From contig NZ_CP117883.1 of assembly GCF_028736215.1 (NCBI RefSeq), positions 5,022,001 to 5,086,000 of the forward strand: 64,000 bases of DNA. The letters are read 5' to 3'. Shown piece by piece: positions 24,470 to 32,681 of this stretch (its first letter is position 1; every line of letters begins with the position of its first letter). The stretch is from Mucilaginibacter sp. KACC 22773 (GTDB lineage: Bacteria > Bacteroidota > Bacteroidia > Sphingobacteriales > Sphingobacteriaceae). A model generated the notes under the pieces. The model ran no database searches. It saw nothing but the letters and a program-made list of their open reading frames with translations, and was not told where the DNA came from. Made by a program: the position numbers and the translations under genes.

Positions 24470-26011
24470 ATGAAAAGAAGCATCCTCATCATCACTGTTA
24501 TTACCGCGGCCATGATGGAGCTCATTGATACGTCGATAGTCAATGTAGCCTTATCGCATATGAGTGGTAATCTGGGATCAACGCTGGAAGATACCTCCTG
24601 GGTTATCACCGCTTACGCCATTGCCAATATTATCGTAATACCCATGACCAGCTTTTTGGCTACCAAACTTGGCAGGCGCAATTACTATATAGGCTCTATT
24701 ATCGCTTTTACCTTTTTTTCGGCCATGTGCGGGCTGGCGTCAAATATCTGGACATTGGTACTGTTCCGTTTTTTACAAGGCATTGGCGGCGGCGCGCTGT
24801 TATCGGTATCGCAGGCAATAGTTTTTGAGGTGTATGGCAAAGCCCGCGCGGGTATTGCCAGCGCCTTATTTGGTGTAGGCGTGTTTTTAGGCCCAACAAT
24901 TGGCCCAACCCTTGGCGGTTTCATCACCGAAAACTACTCCTGGCCCTGGATATTTTTTATCAATATCCCCATAGGCATCGCCGTTGCAGTATCCAGCATT
25001 TTATTGGTTACCGAACCGGAGATTAAAGTTGAACCAAAAGCCGTCGACTGGTGGGGCATCCTGCTGTTGATTATAGGCATCGGCTCGCTCCAAACAGTAC
25101 TGGAGCGCGGCGAAACCGACGATTGGTTTTCTGCCGGTTATATTGTAGCGTTAACGGTTATAGCCGTATTCAGTATCCTCACTTTTATCTGGTGGGAGCT
25201 TACCATCCCCAACCCGGTTATTGATTTGCGGGTACTTAAAAGCAAATCGCTGGCAGTTGCCGCAATACTTACCGCAGTAACAGGTGTGGGCCTGTTTACA
25301 TCGGTGTTTTTAACACCGGTGCTGGCACAGCGGGTACTACTATTCCCGCCTACTATAACGGGGCTTACCTTGCTGCCCGGCGCTATATTAGCCATTTTTG
25401 GCCTGCTGTTTTCGGCTACCTTGCTTAAACGGGGCGTATCGCCACTAATAATTATTACCATTGGCTTTGTGTTGTTTATAATTTTCAGCTTCCTGATGTC
25501 GGGCCTAAACCTGGAAGCAACACCTGGCAACCTTGCCAGGATACTCATATTCAGGGCTTTGGGGTTGGCTTTTTTAACCGTTCCACTTACGGCATTGGCA
25601 GTATCCGGGTTGGATGCCAAAGATGTTCCGCAGGGATCGGCATTAAACAATATGATGCGGCAACTCGGCGGCTCGTTCGGTATCGCTATGATCAATACTT
25701 ATGTGGCCCATCGCTTTGGATCGCACCGTAACGATCTTATTTCTAACATCAGTATTTACAATCCGCAAGCTACGCAACGTATAAACGGACTAACCCAATA
25801 TTTTGCAGGCAAAAGCGGCACGCTGATAGAAGCACAGCATAAAGCGATGGCAGTGGTAAATAACGGGATAGACAGGCAATCATTCCTGATGAGCTACCTG
25901 GATGCCTATATTTTTGTAGGGCTGTTGTTTGTATTGGCTATGCCTTTATTGCTGGTGGTGCTCGATCGTAAAAAGCAGGCTGGCCCGGTAGTTTTGGTAA
26001 GCGATCATTAA
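24470..26011 (+). CDS. EmrB/QacA-type (DHA2) MFS drug exporter
   Basis: 513 aa from ATG 24470; the ATG at 24449 lies inside the operator palindrome and is less likely. Fourteen hydrophobic segments. MMELIDTSIVNVALSHM is the DHA2 family opening (motif D1), LATKLGRRNYYIG is motif A, and GVGVFLGPTIGPTLGGFI is motif C of drug:H+ antiporters. Acts in the inner membrane; no EmrA or TolC partner is adjacent. The shared operator suggests repression by the downstream TetR protein. Confidence 0.9.
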   Translation: MKRSILIITVITAAMMELIDTSIVNVALSHMSGNLGSTLEDTSWVITAYAIANIIVIPMTSFLATKLGRRNYYIGSIIAFTFFSAMCGLASNIWTLVLFRFLQGIGGGALLSVSQAIVFEVYGKARAGIASALFGVGVFLGPTIGPTLGGFITENYSWPWIFFINIPIGIAVAVSSILLVTEPEIKVEPKAVDWWGILLLIIGIGSLQTVLERGETDDWFSAGYIVALTVIAVFSILTFIWWELTIPNPVIDLRVLKSKSLAVAAILTAVTGVGLFTSVFLTPVLAQRVLLFPPTITGLTLLPGAILAIFGLLFSATLLKRGVSPLIIITIGFVLFIIFSFLMSGLNLEATPGNLARILIFRALGLAFLTVPLTALAVSGLDAKDVPQGSALNNMMRQLGGSFGIAMINTYVAHRFGSHRNDLISNISIYNPQATQRINGLTQYFAGKSGTLIEAQHKAMAVVNNGIDRQSFLMSYLDAYIFVGLLFVLAMPLLLVVLDRKKQAGPVVLVSDH

Positions 26012-26025
26012 TCGGGATTATGTAG

Positions 26026-26053
26026 AAGCTGAAGGCAGAAGGCTAAAAGCTGA
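26026..26053. repeat. Heptad repeat (AAGCTGA family)
   Basis: AAGCTGA, AGGCAGA, AGGCTAA, AAGCTGA in uninterrupted steps of seven, 15 bp after the MFS stop. Confidence 0.75.
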
Positions 26054-26146
26054 CATTGATTTTCTATTCGACAAAAGCAACATATGTAAAATTAATTATA
26101 GATTTTATATAAAAATAACATACGTTCAAAAATTCCCACAATTCAA

Positions 26147-26160
26147 ATACCAACCGGTAT
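26147..26160. promoter_or_regulatory. TetR-type operator before the tetR-like gene
   Basis: ATACC-AACC-GGTAT, a perfect 5-bp inverted repeat with a 4-bp spacer, 9 bp before the regulator ATG. Same half-site as the operators at 23606 and 24420, which suggests autoregulation. Confidence 0.72.
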
Positions 26161-26169
26161 ATTTACATC

Positions 26170-26775
26170 ATGGAAAAGGAATTATCAAAAGCCGAACGCA
26201 CCCGCAGGTTCATTGTAGAAACCACCGCGCCCATCTTCAATAAAAAAGGATATGCCGGTACGTCGCTGTCTGATTTGACGGATGCTACAGGCCTTACCAA
26301 AGGGAGCATTTACGGAAACTTTGCCAATAAAGAGGAAGTTGCCGCCGCAGCATTTGATCATAACTCGGCTATCCTGAGAAAACAGATCCAGGACCGCATT
26401 CAAAAAGCCGGCACTTATTACGATAAGCTGCTGGTTTACGCCCAGGTATATCACAGCTTTACCAGGGCTACATTCCCGGCAGGCGGCTGCCCTATTTTGA
26501 ATACTGCCGTTGATGCCGACGATACCAACCCTTTGTTAAAAGATAAGGCCGCGCAGGCAGTGCTCCGCTGGAAAAAATCGATAGAAAACCTGATACAAGC
26601 GGGTATTGATGCGGGCGAGTTTAAGCCCGATGCAGATTTAAGCGGCACCGCCCTATCTATGATAGCGCTTATTGAAGGCGGCATTATGATAGCCAAGGTT
26701 ACCAACACCCCCACAAGCCTGGATAGGGTATTGCAAACTGTAAACGCTTTAATAACCGCCCTTAAAGTAACCTAA
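26170..26775 (+). CDS. TetR/AcrR-family transcriptional regulator
   Basis: 201 aa. N-terminal helix-turn-helix with YAGTSLSDLTDATGLTKGSIYGNF followed by the typical FANKEEV. The C-terminal part resembles the TetR_C_6-like ligand-binding domain (GGCPILNTAVDADDTNP is seen in YcdC/AcrR-like regulators of oxidoreductase-exporter loci). Three palindromes of the TACC-N4-GGTA type in front of the SDR, MFS and this gene are its likely targets. Confidence 0.9.
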   Translation: MEKELSKAERTRRFIVETTAPIFNKKGYAGTSLSDLTDATGLTKGSIYGNFANKEEVAAAAFDHNSAILRKQIQDRIQKAGTYYDKLLVYAQVYHSFTRATFPAGGCPILNTAVDADDTNPLLKDKAAQAVLRWKKSIENLIQAGIDAGEFKPDADLSGTALSMIALIEGGIMIAKVTNTPTSLDRVLQTVNALITALKVT

Positions 26776-26939
26776 CCCTATTTGCCGCCGCACAATTGTA
26801 AAATTGTCGGCTTAATGTAAGAAGACTGTTACCAAAAAAAATATTTAGCTGTAATTCAAAACATTACAACAGCAGGTTGTAGCCACAAAAAACAAATTTT
26901 AAATCCGCTACGTTATCAAGAGTACCAATTATATAAAAA

Positions 26940-27329
26940 ATGTCTAAAAAAATCTTGATACTCGATGATAGCGAAGATATCCTTGAGGTGATGAAAGACG
27001 TGCTCGAGATGGAGGGTTACGAGATTGAAATTTTAAATTATACGGCAGATATATGCAAATCGGTCATAACTTTTAATGCCGACCTGGTGATATTAGACTA
27101 TATCCTTTTTGGCATAAACGGTGGCGAACTTTGCCATATGCTAAAAACCAACCCGCTCACGGCCCATATACCAGTAGTTATGGTTTCGGCTTACCCCCGG
27201 GTGCTGGAGTCATTGGGCAGCTATGGCTCTGATGCCTTTGTAGCCAAGCCCTTTAGCCTTGCCGACATTGTTAGTACGGTAAAAGCATGCCTGCTGAAGG
27301 CCGGAGATATTGAGCATAGCCTTAACTAA
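26940..27329 (+). CDS. Single-domain response regulator
   Basis: 129 aa, receiver domain only. Acidic pocket Asp9-Asp10, phospho-acceptor Asp53 (LVILDYILFG), Thr/Ser switch position at VVMVSAYP and Lys in VAKPFS. Without an output domain it probably relays phosphate or acts through protein contacts. No kinase is adjacent. Confidence 0.88.
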   Translation: MSKKILILDDSEDILEVMKDVLEMEGYEIEILNYTADICKSVITFNADLVILDYILFGINGGELCHMLKTNPLTAHIPVVMVSAYPRVLESLGSYGSDAFVAKPFSLADIVSTVKACLLKAGDIEHSLN

Positions 27330-27334
27330 AAATG

Positions 27335-27405
27335 AGTCCGAAGTCTTAAGTTCTAAGTCTCAAATGTCATTTTTTGACTTAGAACTTAGGACTTCCGACT
27401 AAAAA
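27335..27405. repeat. Heptad palindrome (AAGTCTT family)
   Basis: Left AAGTCTT, AAGTTCT, AAGTCTC, AAATGTC; centre ATTTTTT; right GACTTAG, AACTTAG, GACTTCC, GACT. The arms are inverted and the centre is a short T tract, so it could also terminate transcription. The flank CTATCCGTA is shared with the elements at 55625 and 59517. Confidence 0.85.
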
Positions 27406-27415
27406 CTATCCGTAG

Positions 27416-27712
27416 TTACAATATGCTATGCTCGTCAAACGCCCTGCCTTCGGCGTTAGGCTCATGATAGTTTTTGATAAAACTTGCAATTTCTTCGGCT
27501 TGCAGGTGTGTAAGGTCGCCCATGCCGCTGTACTCCCACTGGTTCATGTTATCGTCAAAAACAATATCGCCCAAATCAACCATACCCTCGTTCAACCCAA
27601 AAACACCGGTAGCCTGGATGTGGCCCCCCGTTGTGGGCTCGGTTACCGGGTTTATGGTAATAAAGCGATCGCCATTTGATGTATATAATGTATAATCTAC
27701 AGGCTTTGTCAT
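27416..27712 (-). CDS. Conserved-looking hypothetical protein
   Basis: 98 aa, ATG at 27712. Acidic (many Asp/Glu) and soluble, with TLYTSNGDRFITINPVTEP and MGDLTHLQAEEIASFIKNYH. No recognised domain, signal or membrane segment. Kept because composition and codon use look like its neighbours and it has a clean position between two genes. Confidence 0.55.
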   Translation of the reverse strand: MTKPVDYTLYTSNGDRFITINPVTEPTTGGHIQATGVFGLNEGMVDLGDIVFDDNMNQWEYSGMGDLTHLQAEEIASFIKNYHEPNAEGRAFDEHSIL

Positions 27713-27798
27713 GTTTAATGTATTTGCATTACCTACAAATCAAAGCCGCTTTTGTTTACTTTATTTAGCTAAAACGTTACCAGCATTTAGCTAAAACG

Positions 27799-28476
27799 TT
27801 ACCAGCCCATTATTTCCATCACCCTTGCAAATTCGGGCTGAAAACCGGCATTTATAGTGATTTGCTGCCCGGTTACCGGGTGGTTAAATTGCAGGTGCGA
27901 TGCGTGAAGCAGCATGGTGTTCATATCCCAGGTATCGGTAAAAAACTTATTCTGCTTGTTACAGCCATGCGTACGATCGCCGATAATGGGGTGAAAAATG
28001 TGGGCAAAATGTTTACGCAACTGGTGCATGCGCCCCGTGGTTGGTACAGCCTCAATCAGCGAGTACCTTGATGTGGGGTGTGCGCCAAAAGGCACATCAA
28101 GTTCGGCACGTTTAAGCGTGGTGTATGTTGTAAATGCATCCTGCAATGTTCCGTTCTCTTTGCGTAACGGATAATCAATATCCTCGGTATCAACGGTATG
28201 CCCGCGCACAATGGCCAGGTATTTTTTTTGCACCTTGTTATCCATAAAAGCTTGCTGCATGGCCACCTCTACCTGCTTATCCAGCGCAAAAAGTAAAATA
28301 CCGCCTGTTTTCCTGTCTATCCGGTGTACCGGGTTAACCTTCTGCCCTATCTGATCGCGCAATATCTGCAACGCAAACTCCGTGGCCTCTGCCGCAATGG
28401 GCGACCGGTGTACCAGCAATCCATGCGGCTTATTAACAGCAATAAGGTATTCATCCCGATATACGATCTCTAACAT
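27799..28476 (-). CDS. truC: tRNA pseudouridine(65) synthase-like RluA-family enzyme
   Basis: 226 aa from ATG 28476 (an upstream in-frame start runs into repeat DNA). RluA-family catalytic motif HRIDRKTGGILLFALD with the nucleophilic Asp, preceded by NKPHGLLVHRS and followed by PTTGRMHQLRKHFAHI, which matches TruC more than RluA/C/D. It converts U65 of certain tRNAs to pseudouridine. TruC is the best guess from motif spacing; another RluA-type target is possible. Confidence 0.8.
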   Translation of the reverse strand: MLEIVYRDEYLIAVNKPHGLLVHRSPIAAEATEFALQILRDQIGQKVNPVHRIDRKTGGILLFALDKQVEVAMQQAFMDNKVQKKYLAIVRGHTVDTEDIDYPLRKENGTLQDAFTTYTTLKRAELDVPFGAHPTSRYSLIEAVPTTGRMHQLRKHFAHIFHPIIGDRTHGCNKQNKFFTDTWDMNTMLLHASHLQFNHPVTGQQITINAGFQPEFARVMEIMGW

Positions 28477-28490
28477 CCGGCAAAGGTAGG

Positions 28491-28640
28491 GATATAGTTG
28501 GTTAAGTTGATTGGGTTGGATTGAGTTGATTAGGTTGGATTGGGTTTGATATTTTACATAATGTACACTCACAACTCACAACTCACAACTCACAACTCAC
28601 AACTCACAACTCACAACTCACAACTCACAACTCACAACTA
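28491..28640. repeat. Tandem repeats: GTTGGATT-type words and ten ACAACTC heptads
   Basis: From 28491 to 28552 the strand repeats words like GTTGATTGG and GTTGGATTGA. From 28571 to 28640 there are nine perfect ACAACTC heptads and a final ACAACTA. This is the purest tandem form of the heptad repeats in the window and lies between truC and the DUF5009 gene. Confidence 0.9.
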
Positions 28641-28728
28641 AATTTTAAAAAGTCAACCATCTAAAAAAAATATTTTAATTAGTTTATTCTTTTTATATCT
28701 TTAGTTCATCACAATAAACCGTAAAACA

Positions 28729-29880
28729 ATGACTGCCAAAGCAAAAACCGTTACAGGCGATACCGCGCCTGATAGTATCAACTCTGCTCCTACACGGCTT
28801 TTTTCATTAGATGCCTTGCGCGGGTTTGATATGTTTTGGATAATGGGTGGCGAAGAGATATTTCATACCATGGCTAAGGCCACCGGATCGCCTTTTTGGG
28901 GTTCCATCGCCAACCAGTTTACCCATCCCGACTGGAACGGTTTTCATTTATACGATCTGATCTTCCCGCTGTTCCTGTTCATGGCAGGTGTATCAACTCC
29001 ATTTTCGGTTGGCCGCGAGCTGGAGAAAGGTAAAAGCAGGCAGCAACTGGTATTGCGTGTGATGAAAAGGGCACTGATATTAGTATTGCTGGGCTTGGTG
29101 GTAAACAACGGCCTAAATATTATGCCCATTAAAGATATCCGGTTTGCAAGCGTGCTGGGCCGCATAGGCATAGCCTACATGTTTGCCAATATTATTTACC
29201 TGTATAGCAGCGAGCGCATGCAAATGGTTTGGTTTTGGGTATTCATTATAGGCTATTGGCTGCTGTTAAAATTCACATCGGCCCCGGGCTATCCGCATGG
29301 CGATTTAACCATGCAGGGTAATTTTGCATCCTACATGGATAGGGGTATCCTGCCGGGAAAACTATATTTGGGCATTCATGATCCCGAAGGATTATTTTCA
29401 ACCATCCCGGCCATTAGTACCGGGCTACTGGGCATCATTACCGGCACCATCCTGAAAAAAACGGGACTGGCGCAAATGAAAAAAGTAGCCATCCTTGCCA
29501 TAGCCGGTGTTGCTTTCCTGATTATAGCCCAGGTTTGGAACCTCGATTTCCCTATCAACAAAAACCTGTGGACCAGTTCGTTTGTAATGCAGGTGGGCGG
29601 TTTAAGCTTATTGCTGATGGCTTTCTTTTACTATATTATTGATGTGCTGGGCTACCAAAAATGGTCGTTTTATTTTAGGGTGATAGGCATGAACTCCATC
29701 CTGATCTATGTATCTGGCCACTTTATTAAATGGAGTTATACCAATAACGGCTTCTTCGGCTGGATAGGTCAGCTCATAGGCGATCCGTTTAACGCTGTGG
29801 CCATGGCCATTACCTTTGTGATGGTAAAATGGCTGTTTTTATATTATTTATATCAGAAGAAGACGTTTTTAAGGGTGTAA
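28729..29880 (+). CDS. DUF5009 / HGSNAT-like membrane acyltransferase
   Basis: 383 aa with about 10 membrane segments. Opening LFSLDALRGFDMFWIMGGEE and PLFLFMAGVSTPFSVGREL, then RVMKRALILVLLGLVVNNGL, match the DUF5009 family, related to heparan-alpha-glucosaminide N-acetyltransferase. Members of this fold transfer acetyl groups to sugars across the inner membrane; in Bacteroidota they often serve glycan use. Direct substrate unknown. Confidence 0.85.
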   Translation: MTAKAKTVTGDTAPDSINSAPTRLFSLDALRGFDMFWIMGGEEIFHTMAKATGSPFWGSIANQFTHPDWNGFHLYDLIFPLFLFMAGVSTPFSVGRELEKGKSRQQLVLRVMKRALILVLLGLVVNNGLNIMPIKDIRFASVLGRIGIAYMFANIIYLYSSERMQMVWFWVFIIGYWLLLKFTSAPGYPHGDLTMQGNFASYMDRGILPGKLYLGIHDPEGLFSTIPAISTGLLGIITGTILKKTGLAQMKKVAILAIAGVAFLIIAQVWNLDFPINKNLWTSSFVMQVGGLSLLLMAFFYYIIDVLGYQKWSFYFRVIGMNSILIYVSGHFIKWSYTNNGFFGWIGQLIGDPFNAVAMAITFVMVKWLFLYYLYQKKTFLRV

Positions 29881-29947
29881 TAAAAAGGCGCTAAGGGCTT
29901 GCCCCCCATTATATGTCCAATGTTATTAAGTTAGGAAAACGAACGTA

Positions 29948-30028
29948 ATATCGAACAATGAATTTTGGATTTCCAACATCGAAATTTTTCTTTTATTATT
30001 CGATACAAGGCATTCAATGTTCGATATT
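29948..30028. repeat. 81-bp heptad palindrome (ATATCGA family), copy 2
   Basis: ATATCGA, ACAATGA, ATTTTGG, ATTTCCA, ACATCGA, AATTTTT, CTTTTAT, TATTCGA, TACAAGG, CATTCAA, TGTTCGA, TATT. Same length and word order as copy 1 at 11416-11496 with changes scattered through the words. Confidence 0.88.
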
Positions 30029-30083
30029 CAAACGATCTTAACCAAGCCTGGCTGCCTTCTCTTGATACTTGCTGCTAAAATAG

Positions 30084-32156
30084 CTACCAGATCTCTGTCC
30101 TGTCTGCTGGTTTTTTGTACATTTTATTGCCAGGCTTAACGTTAAATGCTTTGTACCAGGCGCTAATGTTGGTTAAAGTAGCATTGGCACGGTGCGGATC
30201 GGGCGAGTGCGGATCGGTAAGAATACGTTGGGCTGCCGCCTCAGGGCGTTGCGAGCTGCGCCATATTTGCGCCCATGACAGGAAGAAGCGCTGATTGGGC
30301 GTAAAACCGTCTATCGTATTGCCTGATTGACCTTGCTTTGTTTTCAGAAAGGCTTCGTAGGCAATGCTTAAGCCGCCCAAATCGGCAATATTTTCGCCAA
30401 GGGTTAGTTTCCCGTTTATATGCAGACTATCCAGCACGGTGAGGTTGTTATATTGCATTACCAATTGATTGGCACGTACTTTAAATTTATCAGCGTCGCT
30501 TTTTGTCCACCAATCGCGCAGGTTACCATCGGCGTCATATTGGCGGCCTTTATCGTCGAACCCATGGGTCATTTCGTGGCCTATTAATGCGCCTATACCA
30601 CCATAATTTATAGCATCATCGGCATTTAAATCAAAAAAGGGGAATTGCAGGATCCCTGCCGGGAAAACAATTTCATTATTGGTCTCGGTATAGTAAGCGT
30701 TCACGGCTGATGGCGTTAATCCCCAACGGGCTTTATCAACGGGTTTACCAAGGTGGCCGACCATAAAATTGTACCGCCATTTGTATATGCTCCGCATATT
30801 GCCCAGGTAGTCATTACGGTTTATTATTACACCGGCGTAAGTTTCCCATTTATCGGGGTACCCTATTTTTACGGTAAATGCATTCAATTTTTTAAGCGCG
30901 TGTTCCTTTGTTTCGGTGCTCATCCAATCCAGGCGCTTAATGCGGTCGCTCAGGGCCATTTTCATGTTGTTTACCAGTTCCAGCATGTATTGCCTGGCGG
31001 CCGGGCTAAAATATTTCTCTACATACAGTTGTCCTAACAATTCGCCAAGGGCTCCATCAACTGTATGGCTCGATTGCTCGTTCCGCGGCACATGTCTTTT
31101 TTCGCCGGTCAGCGCGCTGTTATAAGCAAAGTATGCCCGTACAAAAGGCGAGCTTAGGCTTAATGAGGCCCCTTTTAAAATATTCCATTTAAAAAACACC
31201 TTCCAGTTTTCAACCGGCACAGCCGCCAATAACGAATCGGCCACTTTGAAAAATGTGGGCTGCCCAACCAGGATACTGTCCTGCCCGGATGCTTTAAGCA
31301 TTGGCAATAATTTGGTCCAGTTTAAATGCGGGGTAACTTTATTAAAATCTGCCACCAGGAATTTATTGTAAATAACATGCGGGTCGCGCATAGCCACACG
31401 GCTAAGCTGCGCTTTTGCCAAAGCCGTTTCAAGGTTATAAACTATTGTCGCATTTTTAACAGCTTCACCGGCATCACAGCCGCTTAACGTAAACACAGTT
31501 ATCGCTAAAGTTTTTAAAGCGTCCCGGACATCCTTTGATCGCTGATCGTTTTTTAAATAATAATCCCTATCGGGTAATGCAGTACCTCCCTGGCCAAGGC
31601 GAACAATATATTTTGATGCATTTTTATCATCTTGATTAACCTCCAACCCAAACAGCTGTGCGAATATGCCGTTAACACGTTCAAAAGCAAGCTCATTGAT
31701 AAGGTCGTCAAGGTTGTCGACTTTGTCAATGCGTTCCAGGTCGGGCTTAATGGGCGAATAGCCCAACTTTTCAATAGTGACGGTATCCATGCTGCTGGCG
31801 TAAAGGTCGCCAACGCGCTGTATAAGGCTGCCTTTAGGTGCAGTTACCGATTGCCTGCTTACTTCTTTCAATAATTCTATAAGCTTTTTGGCATTTTCCT
31901 GGCGCACAATAGCAAAGCTGCCCCAACGGTTTTCTTTGGCAGGTATCGGGTTATTTTTAATCCAGGCGCCGTTGGCGTATTCAAAAAAATCATCTCCGGC
32001 TTTAACGGACGTATCCATATTGGCAGGGTCGATAAACTTTACAGGAGCGGGGGGGCTGCGCTTGTGTTTTGGTGGGTTTACTTTCCCGGTTACCTGGGCG
32101 TTTACAGATTGCCATAAGACTATCAGGAATATGAAACACCAGAACCTTAATTTCAT
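30084..32156 (-). CDS. M13-family (neprilysin-like) zinc metallopeptidase, paralogue 1
   Basis: 690 aa from ATG 32156. Signal peptide ends near VNAQVTG. Peptidase_M13_N begins at DPANMDTSVKAGDDFFEYAN. The catalytic domain has NAYYTETNNEIVFPAGILQ, zinc motif GHEMTHGFDD (HExxH) and ENIADLGGLSIAYEA with the third zinc ligand. It should cleave peptides in the periplasm. Two close paralogues are at 51279 and 53475 on the other strand, with the same leader sequence before the ATG. Confidence 0.93.
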   Translation of the reverse strand: MKLRFWCFIFLIVLWQSVNAQVTGKVNPPKHKRSPPAPVKFIDPANMDTSVKAGDDFFEYANGAWIKNNPIPAKENRWGSFAIVRQENAKKLIELLKEVSRQSVTAPKGSLIQRVGDLYASSMDTVTIEKLGYSPIKPDLERIDKVDNLDDLINELAFERVNGIFAQLFGLEVNQDDKNASKYIVRLGQGGTALPDRDYYLKNDQRSKDVRDALKTLAITVFTLSGCDAGEAVKNATIVYNLETALAKAQLSRVAMRDPHVIYNKFLVADFNKVTPHLNWTKLLPMLKASGQDSILVGQPTFFKVADSLLAAVPVENWKVFFKWNILKGASLSLSSPFVRAYFAYNSALTGEKRHVPRNEQSSHTVDGALGELLGQLYVEKYFSPAARQYMLELVNNMKMALSDRIKRLDWMSTETKEHALKKLNAFTVKIGYPDKWETYAGVIINRNDYLGNMRSIYKWRYNFMVGHLGKPVDKARWGLTPSAVNAYYTETNNEIVFPAGILQFPFFDLNADDAINYGGIGALIGHEMTHGFDDKGRQYDADGNLRDWWTKSDADKFKVRANQLVMQYNNLTVLDSLHINGKLTLGENIADLGGLSIAYEAFLKTKQGQSGNTIDGFTPNQRFFLSWAQIWRSSQRPEAAAQRILTDPHSPDPHRANATLTNISAWYKAFNVKPGNKMYKKPADRTEIW

Positions 32157-32205
32157 AATTATTATTTGGAAATTAAAGGTAGTAAATTGCAGCAAAAATG
32201 CGCGA
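32157..32205 (-). promoter_or_regulatory. Conserved leader shared by the three M13 genes
   Basis: On the minus strand the sequence TTTACTACCTTTAATTTCCA and AAATAATAATT lies directly before the ATG. Near-identical stretches precede the two other M13 genes (51245-51278 and 53440-53474). TACCTTTA resembles the TAnnTTTG -7 element. Confidence 0.5.
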
Positions 32206-32370
32206 AACTATGGCCGCAACCGTTTAACGGTTAAACCAGTTTATTACAAAACCCAGCCTTGACCTTTTTAAAACATCGAGCCAAAAACGGTGTATATGCA
32301 GTGATTTCATGACTAATTAATGTTTGAGTAGTATTATAACTTTTTAATTGCAAAAATATTGTGACTGGAA

Positions 32371-32646
32371 GTTGATGGTTCATGGTTGATGGATCATAGT
32401 TCATGGTTCATAGTGGAAAGGAGTTTTATAATCAGGGAGCAAACTAAATTCGTCGTTGCGACATTCGGCTACGAACTATCAGCTATAATCCAGGAACATA
32501 GTAAGAAGAAGTCTCGGCCATGAACTATCAACCATGATCCATGAACTAAACTATGATCCATGAACTAAACTATGATCCATGAACTAAACTATGATCCATG
32601 AACTAAACCATGATCCATGAACTAAACTATGATCCATGAACTATTT
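32371..32646. repeat. Long ATGAACC-family heptad palindrome with five 19-bp tandem units
   Basis: Left arm GTTGATG, GTTCATG, GTTGATG, GATCATA, GTTCATG, GTTCATA. The right arm starts at 32519 with CATGAAC, TATCAAC, CATGATC words and then five 19-bp units CTATGATCCATGAACTAAA from 32551 to 32645 (unit 4 begins CC, unit 5 ends TATT). The array stops at the likely valS promoter. Confidence 0.88.
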
Positions 32647-32675
32647 GCTATCAACCCCTAACAATCGTATTTTTG
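32644..32675 (+). promoter_or_regulatory. valS: Likely valS promoter (TTTG-N20-TATTTTTG)
   Basis: TTTG at 32644-32647 and TATTTTTG at 32668-32675 match the Bacteroidota -33/-7 consensus with 20-bp spacing. Transcription would start within a few bases of the ATG at 32682, so the mRNA would have almost no leader. Confidence 0.55.
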
Positions 32676-32681
32676 CGCGTT

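Noticed and set aside
28571..28640. Ten short direct repeats as a CRISPR array
   Set aside because: The units are 7 bp with no unique spacers and no cas genes; it is a simple tandem repeat.
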